Shown here: piece after piece, positions 1 to 8,700 of the stretch
Numbering within the stretch: the stretch's first letter is position 1
Layout of the letters: each line of letters opens with the position of its first letter
Assembly: GCA_021846515.1 (NCBI GenBank)
Contig: JAJZWU010000012.1
Coordinates: 1-61,758 of the forward strand
DNA length: 61,758 nt
From: Actinomycetes bacterium
GTDB lineage: Bacteria; Actinomycetota; Acidimicrobiia; Acidimicrobiales; JAMCPL01
Direction: 5' to 3'
Position numbers and translations under genes: made by a program
Notes under the pieces: model-generated
Database searches by the model: none
The model's input: the letters and a program-made list of their open reading frames with translations, nothing else
Told to the model about the DNA's origin: nothing

Positions 1-110
1 ATTGGGAGCCCCAGGAGCAAAGCGACGTTCTACCAGATCTGGAAGTGGCGGAGCACTCTTATCTAACTGTCCGCTCAGAGGGGGGAACTACACTTTCGAT
101 GCTTGTGTTT

Positions 111-189
111 TCATATATCAATATTGGAGCACCTTTGTCCGCGATTGGTGGATAGATACCCTGGAGGCACCCCGCTAGAATCCGAAGAG
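111..189 (+). repeat. Left arm of a 79-bp terminal inverted repeat
   Basis: This segment is identical, as reverse complement, to 61636-61714 at the other end of the window (79 of 79 bases by eye). It begins TCATATATCAATATTGG and ends GAATCCGAAGAG. Read on the + strand it lies in an open frame that ends at TAG 176-178 (last residues DWWIDTLEAPR). The repeat could therefore be the end of a repeated gene or a non-coding dispersed repeat. No transposase is visible beside it. Bases 1-110 upstream hold nothing I can identify. Confidence 0.9.
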
Positions 190-208
190 TCGCTAGAATC
201 CGAAGAGC
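173..208 (+). repeat. 18-bp tandem duplication at inner edge of left repeat
   Basis: CGCTAGAATCCGAAGAG is followed by T at 190 and then repeated at 191-207, giving two 18-bp units. The right arm of the terminal repeat has only one copy. This marks a small slippage or duplication specific to the left arm. Confidence 0.9.
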
Positions 209-239
209 CGCGAATATAAGGGAAGGTACATGCTACAAG

Positions 240-323
240 TGTCGGAGGGGGGACTTGAACCCCCACGCCCTTGCGGGCACCAGCCCCTCAAGCTGGCGCG
301 TCTGCCTATTCCGCCACTCCGAC
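240..323 (-). tRNA. tRNA-Leu(GAG)
   Basis: Read on the minus strand this folds as a class II tRNA. It has a 7-bp acceptor stem GTCGGAG/CTCCGAC, a D arm, an anticodon stem CCAGC/GCTGG with loop TTGAGGG (anticodon GAG, reading CUC/CUU), a long variable arm TGCCCGCAAGGGCG, and a T arm with GTTCAAGTC. The discriminator is A and no CCA is encoded. The long variable arm fits leucine. Bases 324-475 after it hold no recognisable feature. Confidence 0.95.
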
Positions 324-475
324 CGGTGACATGCACGTAGTGTCGCCTATAAGTATACCACGGTAGGGACATGCAGACAACAGGCGCCAGTTCTGACTAA
401 TCGGCACCTAACACGTAGACATGGCCGGCGGCACCTGCACGTACAGGCAACAGACCATCGGGGAGTCTTGGCTAA

Positions 476-2413
476 TCAGCTATGTTTACCGGCGGTAATT
501 TTGCCTGGCTGTACTCCAAATATCTGCCATTCCGCAAGATCAAAAAATGGTCCCGGGCCATCTGCATCATTGCTAATTCCCGTGATCCAATTTCTGTAGA
601 CAGTCATGACAGGTATGCTAAACAGAGGCAAAGCTGGCATATCGTGCCACAACAGCATATCGACCTGCTGATACACTGGTGCAGAGCGCATTGGGTTCAT
701 ATGGATCTCAGCATGAGAGAATAATACAGAGACCGCCGGATCGTAAAAGTCGTTCACATCTATCCGATCTCCATTGCCGTACACCAGAGGTAGAGTACCT
801 CCCTGTGAAGACGCAAATGGGGAAGATTTGGACAAGGGAACATACATACCCTCCATCCGAGATGGAAATGGTCCCGTCTCTACAGGCATAAGAGCCATAC
901 TATAGCTGCCAGACGGTAGGATGCTATTATCGAAAACCGGCTCAGTTACAGGCAGTGTCCTCACCTCAAACCCTGCTGAATACAGCTGTGATGCTATAAG
1001 CACTCCAGCCTGATTGGCCCATGGATCATTGACATTCCAGGCAATGCTCAGTACCACCGGTGAACCATTGAGTGTCCAGGTACCTTCACCGGGCAGACCA
1101 AGCGGAGTCATCTTCATCCCCAGTGCCTGGAACAAACTATATGCGTCCTTAAGATGAGGGTGATTATAGCCGGTACTGTCCGAGACATATCCGGCTTGAC
1201 TATTCGCATATAGATAGTTGCCGGCAGGCAAGCTACCAGGTAATATTGGATCTATCACCTGTGATACCAGATATGGACGGTTGATTATTTTTGCCAGTCC
1301 GTCCCTAAAGGGCAATGAGCCGGTAAGCTGCCCTGAGCCCAGATTGAACAGCATCTGCATCTCTTCCGGCCCTTGTTTCACCATACTCGTAACATTGCCC
1401 TGCGTGGTTACCTGGGCTAAAGAGTTCTGATCAAAATTACCCAAATACGCAAGGTCGTATGACGATGATTGCAGGGTGGAGGTTGCATCTGACCCCAGAC
1501 CCTCTATGATAATTTTGGATACGTTGGGAGGTGGACCCCACCAATGAGGGTTACTGTCCAGCACGATCTTCTGTCCGGGAATAAACTCAACTACCTGAAA
1601 CGGGCCTCCTGATATCAACGGATGGCTCTGACTGGCCAGCAGGTCACTACTGAGCGAGGGAAACTCCTGGCTGATGCTCAGATCAGGGGCACCGGGCAAC
1701 GATACCTGACCTGCATTTGTATTTGGATTGGACTCCGTGGAAGCCCCTGACCCTGTCTGGCTGGTACCTGCTCCAGCTCCTGCCCCGGCACCTACTCCTG
1801 ACTGACTGGCACCCGCAGTAGGTGGATACAGGTCAACGGGCAAGAGATTATCAAACAACCCACTCCACCCTCCATACGGCTTTGCAAAGACCACAGTAAC
1901 GGTCTTACCCCCAGGATCGCCTGAGATGGAAGCAATATCGCGATACCCGATATCCGGCCTCCAGCCACTTGACCTGATAACTGAATGCCACAACTGGATA
2001 AAATCCTCGGCAGTTATGGGTTGACCATTGGACCATACGGCAGAAGGATTTATCGTGTATACAACTGTTTCAGGATCAAGTCTGGTTACTACGGCACTGG
2101 ATACTACCAACGTATCCAACTGCGGAACATTGCCCGGCATAACGACAAAGGGCGACGGCCATATGAGAGAGTAAATCATTTTACTGGCATAGTTCCCTCC
2201 TACCTGCAAATGGCCGTCCAACGTCATGGGAACGCTGTCGACCAGTACCGTCATGGCGGCATTACTCTCTTTAACCAGTTTTACGGTAGTCGTCGTAACA
2301 TCTTGACGCTCTGAGGTATGCGTAGCAGTACCACAGGCTGCCAACAGCATTACCAAGCATAAAATGACAACCGACGGCGCTATGCCATGTCTGTTAAGAT
2401 GCCCAGATCTCAA
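476..2413 (-). CDS. ABC-type solute-binding lipoprotein, family 5 (OppA/DppA-like)
   Basis: This is a 645-residue extracytoplasmic solute-binding protein of the SBP_bac_5 peptide/nickel family. A lipoprotein signal peptide ends in the lipobox LLAAC with Cys27 as the lipidated residue, so the mature protein is probably anchored to the outer face of the membrane. The body shows family features: a DGHLQVGGNYAS-like N-terminal lobe, VWSNGQPITAEDF, and a C-terminal LPLFSIPVMTVYRNWI segment. A Gly/Ala/Ser-rich low-complexity insertion of about 40 residues lies near residue 210-250, probably a surface loop. The start ATG overlaps the stop of the upstream zinc-ribbon gene by four bases, so the two are probably co-translated. 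No permease or ATPase gene is adjacent, so its transporter must be elsewhere or it acts alone as a binding protein. Confidence 0.85.
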   Translation of the reverse strand: MRSGHLNRHGIAPSVVILCLVMLLAACGTATHTSERQDVTTTTVKLVKESNAAMTVLVDSVPMTLDGHLQVGGNYASKMIYSLIWPSPFVVMPGNVPQLDTLVVSSAVVTRLDPETVVYTINPSAVWSNGQPITAEDFIQLWHSVIRSSGWRPDIGYRDIASISGDPGGKTVTVVFAKPYGGWSGLFDNLLPVDLYPPTAGASQSGVGAGAGAGAGTSQTGSGASTESNPNTNAGQVSLPGAPDLSISQEFPSLSSDLLASQSHPLISGGPFQVVEFIPGQKIVLDSNPHWWGPPPNVSKIIIEGLGSDATSTLQSSSYDLAYLGNFDQNSLAQVTTQGNVTSMVKQGPEEMQMLFNLGSGQLTGSLPFRDGLAKIINRPYLVSQVIDPILPGSLPAGNYLYANSQAGYVSDSTGYNHPHLKDAYSLFQALGMKMTPLGLPGEGTWTLNGSPVVLSIAWNVNDPWANQAGVLIASQLYSAGFEVRTLPVTEPVFDNSILPSGSYSMALMPVETGPFPSRMEGMYVPLSKSSPFASSQGGTLPLVYGNGDRIDVNDFYDPAVSVLFSHAEIHMNPMRSAPVYQQVDMLLWHDMPALPLFSIPVMTVYRNWITGISNDADGPGPFFDLAEWQIFGVQPGKITAGKHS

Positions 2414-2661
2414 GCACCCTCGCTAATTTCAGTGACTCCAGCAGCATCGGCATAAGGAATCTCAACCTCCTCACAGGCAGTTCCCGGACCACACCATCTG
2501 CAAATTACCTCCACTATATTCCTGGAAATAATTTCCTCATCCTCTATATGCAACTCACCACCTATCTCGTAGTGATAAAATGACTTGCTGCGAGCATCTG
2601 CTATCACATCAAATCTGGTTAGATTACCGCATCCAGTACATCTGTAACGTTTGTCGCTCAT
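2410..2661 (-). CDS. Small zinc-ribbon protein
   Basis: An 83-residue protein with two metal-knuckle pairs: CTGCGN at residues 9-12 and CRWCGPGTAC around residues 54-61. This arrangement is typical of small FYDLN/zf-ribbon-type proteins and suggests one structural Zn site. The middle is rich in acidic residues (HIEDEEIISRN). The stop codon overlaps the ATG of the downstream solute-binding lipoprotein (ATGA), so they form a leftward two-gene operon. I cannot assign a function; a role in binding nucleic acid or metal is only inferred. A weak -10-like TAGGCT lies 9 bases upstream of the ATG and no Shine-Dalgarno site is visible. Confidence 0.7.
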   Translation of the reverse strand: MSDKRYRCTGCGNLTRFDVIADARSKSFYHYEIGGELHIEDEEIISRNIVEVICRWCGPGTACEEVEIPYADAAGVTEISEGA

Positions 2662-2817
2662 ATTAAAGACAGCCTATCAGGATTGCGCGCTTTAGTCTAC
2701 GCGATAGATGTTTCACAATCTTACTCAGGCTGCATCGATAGGAACGGCGTAAGCCCTACAACAAGCCCCCACAGTAGCCCTGCAGCCAGCCGCGAAATAA
2801 GCTAAAATAATAAGATT

Positions 2818-5070
2818 ATGCTAAGGGAGGAATTTACCGGCACTGACAATAACCCCGTAACAACGCTTATACACGATGAATCGACGCTTGGGTCGCTTGG
2901 ATACGAAAGGTTCATAAATCGCGAGCTGTCTTGGCTGGAGTTTGGCTCCAGGCTCCTCGACCTGGCAGACGATTCCTCGCTGGCGCTGATGGAAAGGGTC
3001 AAATTCTTGGCTATATTCTCCGAGGGTTTGGACGAGTTTTATCAAGTGAGGGTAGCCGGACTCAAAGACCAGGTGGATGCCGGACTTCGCTCCAGGCTGC
3101 CGGATGGCATGAGACCGCAGGAAGTCCTCTCCGCCATAAGAAGCAGGGTAATAGAACTCGCAGAGAGGCAATCCAATATACTGCTTTCGAAGATCATACC
3201 TGAATTGCGTGAAGCAGAAATAGACCTTACCGCTTGGTCCGACTTGAACAGCAACGATAAAGAATATCTTGTCCAGGTATTTGAGCGCGATATATATCCC
3301 GTATTAACGCCACTTGCAGTAGACCCCGGGCATCCGTTCCCGTATATCTCAAACCTGTCGCTCAATCTCATAGTGAAAGTAGAGGATCCTATTGCCGAAA
3401 TATATAGAGTCGCAAGGGTCAAAGTACCTCCATCACTACCCAGATTCATCAGTACGCCTGACGGCAGGCATTTTGTTGCACTGGAGCAGATCATCACTGC
3501 TCAGCTGGAAAGGCTGTTCCCACAGATGACCATTGGGGAGACCTGTGCTTTTAGGGTCACCCGCAATGCCGATCTTATTGTAGCCGAAGATGAAGCTGAC
3601 GATCTCCTGGTAGCCGTAGAGATGGAGCTGAGAAAACGACGCTTCGGCAGTGCGATAAGACTTGAAATCTCCAATGGCATGTCGCGCGATCTGATCGACC
3701 TACTTCTTGAAGAACTGGACCTGGCAGATGAAGATGTATATGAGATTACCGCTCCTTTGGAGCTGACCGGTCTTTGGCTGCTGTATGCCATTGATAGACC
3801 GGATCTGCATGATGACCCATGGACACCTATGACCTCTTACCCGCTTGCAGATGCAGGGAATCAATCTACCAATATCTTCTCCGTGCTGGCCACGCGTGAC
3901 GTGCTCGTTCAGCATCCATACGATTCATTTACGACCTCAGTGGAGGCGATGTTGTCCAGGGCAGCTACCGATCCAAACGTGCTGTCAATAAAACAGACTC
4001 TTTACAGGACTTCAGGAGACAGCCCGATCATTGCCTCTCTAATCAACGCTGCCGAAGCAGGCAAACAGGTAGCAGCTGTCATTGAGCTCAAGGCGCGCTT
4101 CGATGAAGAAAATAATATCAACTGGGCCAGAACGCTTGAGGAAGTTGGAGTGCATGTAGTATACGGAGTTCCCGGCCTAAAAGTTCACTCTAAGATACTT
4201 TTGATAGCACGGCGAGAGGAGGATGGTATACGCCGCTATTGCCATATAGGCACTGGCAACTACAATCCCAAAACAGCACGATCATACGAAGACATAGGCT
4301 TATTCTCCAGCGATCCTGCACTCACCAGAGATGTGGGAGACCTATTCAACTACCTAACGGGCTTCTCCAAGCATGTCGATTACAAAAAGCTGGTAGTCTC
4401 CCCAGTGAAGACCAGGAAAGTAATCCTGGAATTGATATCCGGTGAGGCAGCCAAGGGGACCGAAGGACGAATCGTTATAAAGGTCAATGGGCTTACAGAT
4501 GTTGAAATAATAGATGCATTATACAACGCTTCCAGGGAAGGAGTATCTATAGATTTAATCGTACGAGGAGTATGCTCTCTACGACCGCAAATTCCCAACT
4601 TATCTGAGCGGATAACCGTCAAGTCAATAGTAGGAAGGTTTCTGGAACACTCCAGAATATACGCATTTGGCAGGGCTGGTTCACCGACGAGAAAATTGCT
4701 GATAGGATCGGCCGACTTGATGGAGCGTAATCTTGACAGACGCATAGAGGCCCTCGTGCCTGTCAGCGACAAGGACGCACGGGCACGCCTGGAAGAGATA
4801 CTCTCGTTATGCCTTAAGGACAATACAAACTCATGGATACTTGACGGAAATGGCGTATGGACGAGAATGCGCAAGGCAACCCGTATGGCAACAAAACACA
4901 ATGAAGACGTCTCCCCGGTTGATACTTATTCAGCAAATACCGCTCAAGTTGGCAACTCATTAAATGGTATATCCTCAGACGACCTGGATAGTTTCAGCGT
5001 GCAACAAGCCCTGGAGCGATTGGCCATTGAAAGAGCACGCAAAAGAAGAGACTTGGAAATTGCCGGATGA
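2818..5070 (+). CDS. ppk1: Polyphosphate kinase 1
   Basis: PPK1 reversibly transfers the gamma-phosphate of ATP to inorganic polyphosphate. At 750 residues it has the usual family length plus a short tail. The N-terminal signature RFINRELSWLEF is at about residues 31-42. The two phospholipase-D-like catalytic halves are visible: the phosphoryl-accepting His in KVHSKILLI (about His457), followed by GTGNYNPKTA, and the second His in FLEHSRIYAFG (about His611). The spacing of the two histidines matches characterised PPK1s. No Shine-Dalgarno site precedes the ATG; TAAAAT at 2803-2808 lies 9 bases upstream, suggesting a leaderless or nearly leaderless transcript. The last 60 residues are variable and Ser/Asp-rich, ending in a charged helix. 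Confidence 0.97.
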   Translation: MLREEFTGTDNNPVTTLIHDESTLGSLGYERFINRELSWLEFGSRLLDLADDSSLALMERVKFLAIFSEGLDEFYQVRVAGLKDQVDAGLRSRLPDGMRPQEVLSAIRSRVIELAERQSNILLSKIIPELREAEIDLTAWSDLNSNDKEYLVQVFERDIYPVLTPLAVDPGHPFPYISNLSLNLIVKVEDPIAEIYRVARVKVPPSLPRFISTPDGRHFVALEQIITAQLERLFPQMTIGETCAFRVTRNADLIVAEDEADDLLVAVEMELRKRRFGSAIRLEISNGMSRDLIDLLLEELDLADEDVYEITAPLELTGLWLLYAIDRPDLHDDPWTPMTSYPLADAGNQSTNIFSVLATRDVLVQHPYDSFTTSVEAMLSRAATDPNVLSIKQTLYRTSGDSPIIASLINAAEAGKQVAAVIELKARFDEENNINWARTLEEVGVHVVYGVPGLKVHSKILLIARREEDGIRRYCHIGTGNYNPKTARSYEDIGLFSSDPALTRDVGDLFNYLTGFSKHVDYKKLVVSPVKTRKVILELISGEAAKGTEGRIVIKVNGLTDVEIIDALYNASREGVSIDLIVRGVCSLRPQIPNLSERITVKSIVGRFLEHSRIYAFGRAGSPTRKLLIGSADLMERNLDRRIEALVPVSDKDARARLEEILSLCLKDNTNSWILDGNGVWTRMRKATRMATKHNEDVSPVDTYSANTAQVGNSLNGISSDDLDSFSVQQALERLAIERARKRRDLEIAG

Positions 5071-5167
5071 GAATGATAGCCACTACAACCATAGGGCATA
5101 ACGGCAAGAGAAGTTTGACAACGGTGAAAACATTCTAAACCGCGTACGTAAATTACTGGATACTTGG

Positions 5168-5173
5168 TATAAT
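5168..5173 (+). promoter_or_regulatory. -10 box TATAAT for the L,D-transpeptidase gene
   Basis: A perfect TATAAT lies 10 bases before the ATG at 5184. The expected transcription start is only 0-3 bases before the start codon, and no Shine-Dalgarno site exists. No convincing -35 lies at 16-18 bp. Confidence 0.6.
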
Positions 5174-5183
5174 TTCTAATGCA

Positions 5184-7010
5184 ATGAAATTCTTAAAAAG
5201 AGAGCAGTTACAGACTCCAGCTGCAGAGGGAAGCGATCAGGCCCAAGTAAACTCTGTGCCCGCAATCACTCCGCCGCCGCTTTCGGCCAATACGCCAATC
5301 CAGCCAATCCAGCCAATACTCCCGACGCTCACTGCACCTTCTGTGCCCGCAATCACCCAGACCAAAGATGAGGCTACCGGCGGGGGCAAACATCATTGGG
5401 TGCTAATAGGTTCGGTGGGGGTGCTGGCATTGTTGATAGTAGCGGGAGGAGTCTACTTGGCAGCCGAATGGCCGCGTGCAAGCCTTAGCTCCAATGCTGG
5501 CGCCCTGGTAAAGCTGAACATGTCCGGGGTCGGCAGTCGCATCGTATCGGCAGATGCCGGTTACAATGGCCGCTTAATCAAACTCGTTGATCATAACGGA
5601 AGCTTCATACCTTCATCCCAGATGCCAACTTCTACAAAAGTCGAAATTGCTGTCAAGCTGCAGAGACCATCATGGATTGGCTGGCTGGCTGGTAATACCT
5701 ATACGCTGGATAAGCAGGTTACCACACCATCGGCGCACTTGGTATCCAGCGTGATTACAGCCCAACCGGGACAGCCAGTGTATGCCGTATTCAATAAACC
5801 AGTGAGTGCTGCCTCTATCGCCACATCCTCTCTCGACCCGCTTATACACCTGAAAACTCCATCCACCAGAATTAAAGTAATAAACCAGGTGCAAAATGGC
5901 CAGGCAGGAATCGTCCATATTGCTGTGGCTCCATATACCTGGGAGTCGCTGTCTCCAGAATGGAGATTGACCTACTTTGGTACTGCAGGCCATACTCCAA
6001 TGGCAATTATATCCCCTGCTAATGCAGCAGCAGCATTGCCGGTATCCTCTCCCATCGAAATCACGCTTTCGCAACCGGTAGCCAGGGTGTTTGGCAACAA
6101 GATGCCCACGCTGGCGCCGGTCATCAATGGAGCAGATGCACCAAAGGGGACATGGTCGGATCTCACCCCCTATACCTTGAAATTTACTCCCAACGGACCG
6201 GCGTTCTGGCCCGGAGAGCAGGTAACTATGCAGCTTCCCGCAAAGGTTCACATATCCACCGGTAGCGGAACGGTCTCTCCCCCTACCAATAGCACGCAAC
6301 TGACAGGTGCACAGGCATCCACTCTACGCCTACAGCAAATCCTTAGCTACCTGGGTTATCTGCCGTTCAACTGGACCCCCAGCTCTCCGGCACCTACGGG
6401 ATCAGGCACACTGGCTGCACAGGTAAATTACATGACCTCTCCGGTACAGGGAACCTTCACGTGGCGTTGGAGCTTTCCCAGCGCCCTTACCTCCCTCTGG
6501 CAACCGGGCGCTTACGGCGTAATGACCAAGGGGGCGGTCATGTCATTTGAACAGGTGGAGGGCCTGGATACCGTTGGAAGAGCAAATCCACTACTGTGGC
6601 CGACGCTCATCCACGCACTCCTGTCTCATAGCAATGACCCGCACCCCTATACATGGATACAGGTTTCTATGCAACTGCCTGAGACGTTATGGCTTTACAG
6701 CAACGGGCAGGTAGTGCTCACCAATCCTGCCAATACCGGGATTCCACAAGATCCCACAGCACCTGGAACCTACCCCATTTACGAACGCTTCACCTCCAAC
6801 TACATGAGTGGGTACAATCCAAATGGTACCTACTACCATGACCTCGTCCATTGGATCAACTATTTCAACGGAGGTGACGCTGTGCACGGATTTGTTAGGG
6901 CATCTTACGGGTTCCCTCAGAGCCTTGGTTGCGTAGAATTGCCTATTTCGGTAGCACAGCAGGTATTTTCACAGGTGCATATAGGCACACTGGTTACAAT
7001 AATGCCCTAA
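5184..7010 (+). CDS. Membrane-anchored L,D-transpeptidase (YkuD domain)
   Basis: A 608-residue cell-wall enzyme expected to form 3-3 peptidoglycan cross-links or anchor proteins outside the membrane. It has a Pro-rich cytoplasmic N-terminus, one membrane segment (HWVLIGSVGVLALLIVAGG, about residues 71-90), and Ig-like/beta-rich regions in the middle. A peptidoglycan-binding-like stretch (LRLQQILSYLGYLPFNW) follows, and a YkuD catalytic domain is at the C-terminus. The catalytic motif reads HGFVRASYGFPQSLGCVEL, with His568 and Cys583 as the expected dyad; the usual SHGC appears as SLGC. The architecture resembles actinobacterial LdtMt-type enzymes. It converges with the bifunctional-nuclease gene, the stops overlapping by four bases. 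Confidence 0.88.
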   Translation: MKFLKREQLQTPAAEGSDQAQVNSVPAITPPPLSANTPIQPIQPILPTLTAPSVPAITQTKDEATGGGKHHWVLIGSVGVLALLIVAGGVYLAAEWPRASLSSNAGALVKLNMSGVGSRIVSADAGYNGRLIKLVDHNGSFIPSSQMPTSTKVEIAVKLQRPSWIGWLAGNTYTLDKQVTTPSAHLVSSVITAQPGQPVYAVFNKPVSAASIATSSLDPLIHLKTPSTRIKVINQVQNGQAGIVHIAVAPYTWESLSPEWRLTYFGTAGHTPMAIISPANAAAALPVSSPIEITLSQPVARVFGNKMPTLAPVINGADAPKGTWSDLTPYTLKFTPNGPAFWPGEQVTMQLPAKVHISTGSGTVSPPTNSTQLTGAQASTLRLQQILSYLGYLPFNWTPSSPAPTGSGTLAAQVNYMTSPVQGTFTWRWSFPSALTSLWQPGAYGVMTKGAVMSFEQVEGLDTVGRANPLLWPTLIHALLSHSNDPHPYTWIQVSMQLPETLWLYSNGQVVLTNPANTGIPQDPTAPGTYPIYERFTSNYMSGYNPNGTYYHDLVHWINYFNGGDAVHGFVRASYGFPQSLGCVELPISVAQQVFSQVHIGTLVTIMP

Positions 7011-7489
7011 TTGGTTCCCCCAGCTCCTCGCTTGTCTCCCGCCTTATATACCGACACAAATACCCATTCAGCAACAAGAACCGGAATAGGCATTTTAGTG
7101 CGCACCGCCAGCGCTATGGCATCTGATGGACGACATTGGACTACTTGGCGTCCCTTGAGCCCCATGGTATCCAGTTCTGCTATAAATAGTTTCCCCTTGA
7201 CCCCCACTATACGTACAGCTTCAATGCTCACCTGATGGCGCTCCAGGATATCCAGGAACAGGTCGTGAACGAGTGGACTTGGAGTATCTATCTTTTTCAT
7301 GCCGTAAGCAATATAATTACCCTCGGCCAACCCGACTGGAATGCTTAACTCACGCCACGGAGCATCCTGCTCGCGCAAAATTACCACAGGGCTGTTTGAC
7401 GGCAATTCCATTCTAACTTCATCCACCAGCACAATGGACCATGGGCTGACGACAGTGGGTGCCTGGGGAATAGTACTATCGTCGGTCAT
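7007..7489 (-). CDS. Bifunctional nuclease family protein (DUF151/BFN domain)
   Basis: A 160-residue protein of the BFN family, small proteins for which DNase/RNase activity has been described in plant and bacterial members. Conserved landmarks are SPVVILREQDAPWRELSIPVG, the THDLF-like segment VHDLFLDILERHQV, and the signature CRPSDAIALAVRTKMPI near the C-terminus. The start ATG overlaps the TAA of rodA by one base (TAATG), so it is the last gene of the whiB-trpD-rodA operon. In actinobacteria this family is often a single-domain protein of this length. The actual substrate is not indicated by context. Confidence 0.85.
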   Translation of the reverse strand: MTDDSTIPQAPTVVSPWSIVLVDEVRMELPSNSPVVILREQDAPWRELSIPVGLAEGNYIAYGMKKIDTPSPLVHDLFLDILERHQVSIEAVRIVGVKGKLFIAELDTMGLKGRQVVQCRPSDAIALAVRTKMPIPVLVAEWVFVSVYKAGDKRGAGGTN

Positions 7490-8700
7490 TACCGCTCATA
7501 GGGGGATCTACCGCTCATGGGGAGGGTGGCAATACTTTTCTTGTTCCGCTGGCTGTGAGAATAAACGGATAAAGCGATACCGGAACAAATAAAGAAAGAC
7601 AATATAGCAGATCCGCCATAACTGATAAATGGCAGGGGGATACCCGCAACAGGCATAATACCACTGGCCATTCCGATGTTCTCAAAAACACTAAATGCTA
7701 TCAGGCCGACTGCACCACCTACAAGTATGCGCCCCACTGGATCTACGGAAGACCTTGCAATGCGAATCATCCTCCAGATCACCACCCCGAGCAATGATAT
7801 AACTACCGCTCCACCTACAAATCCAAGCTCTTCTCCTATGACAGAAAAAATAAAATCGGTCTGGGATTCGGGCAGAAAGAACAGATTCACCTGGGCTCCC
7901 TTGAATAATCCTGTTCCGAGTAGACCTCCGGACCCAATGGCTGCCTTTGATTCCACGGAATTATACGACGCCCCATTGGGATTATTACTCTGGTGGATAA
8001 AACTGGTCAATCGTTGCAATTGGTAATGATGCAAAAGACCGAACTTAACCATTGCCACCGCTCCAAGTACGCCAAGAATGACCAACAATACAGCATAGCG
8101 ATTCGGCATACCTGCAACTACCAGAAGAACAAAAAGTGTGCTCAGCATCACAAGACCACTACCCAGATCTGGTTGTTTAACAACCAGCAGTATTGGCACA
8201 GCGGCAAGAGCCAGCAGCTTCACCAGATCATTCAATGCCAGCGAACCATTATGAATATGGTCGAGCCGGTGTTGCTTACCATAGTACGCGGCTACAAGCA
8301 CGATAAGCATCAACGCCCCAAACGCAGATGGCTGTACTTGCACCGGCCCCACCTGTATCCACCGGGCTGCTCCAAGCGCGCTGGATCCTAGAGGGGTGAA
8401 AGTAGCAAGCAACGCAAGTACCAGTCCTCCATATAGTACCCACCAAAGAGCCTCCAACCAGTGATAATCGAACCACGCCAGTCCAAGCATGACTATTATG
8501 CCCACTACCACATACTCTGCCTGGTGATCCATCAGGTAGTGAGGGCTTACTCCCTGTGCTATCAGCTGCTCACGGGTAGAAGCATAAACAACCATTACGC
8601 CTATGAACGATAGAATGACGGAAGCTCCTATCAGAATAAAATCAAATCTGGCCAGACCATGTCTCTCTTCGCCTGTAGGCGGCGGCATGGAGATGCTCAA
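7489..8700 (-). CDS. rodA: FtsW/RodA/SpoVE family peptidoglycan polymerase
   Basis: A 403-residue SEDS-family membrane glycosyltransferase that polymerises lipid II during wall elongation or septation. About ten hydrophobic segments are visible. Family landmarks include ARWIQVGPVQVQPSAF (the GARRW-like loop), DLGSGLVM, and PESQTDFIFSVIGEELGF, followed by GIPLPFISYGGSA near the C-terminus. The SYGG-type ending and short N-terminus fit RodA better than FtsW, but the choice is inferred. It overlaps trpD upstream (ATGA) and the BFN gene downstream (TAATG), so translation is coupled through the operon. No penicillin-binding partner is next to it. Confidence 0.93.
   Translation of the reverse strand: MSISMPPPTGEERHGLARFDFILIGASVILSFIGVMVVYASTREQLIAQGVSPHYLMDHQAEYVVVGIIVMLGLAWFDYHWLEALWWVLYGGLVLALLATFTPLGSSALGAARWIQVGPVQVQPSAFGALMLIVLVAAYYGKQHRLDHIHNGSLALNDLVKLLALAAVPILLVVKQPDLGSGLVMLSTLFVLLVVAGMPNRYAVLLVILGVLGAVAMVKFGLLHHYQLQRLTSFIHQSNNPNGASYNSVESKAAIGSGGLLGTGLFKGAQVNLFFLPESQTDFIFSVIGEELGFVGGAVVISLLGVVIWRMIRIARSSVDPVGRILVGGAVGLIAFSVFENIGMASGIMPVAGIPLPFISYGGSAILSFFICSGIALSVYSHSQRNKKSIATLPMSGRSPYER

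Noticed and set aside
5670-6299. 209-residue minus-strand ORF
   Set aside because: Antisense shadow of the L,D-transpeptidase gene with Cys/Trp-rich, non-protein-like composition.
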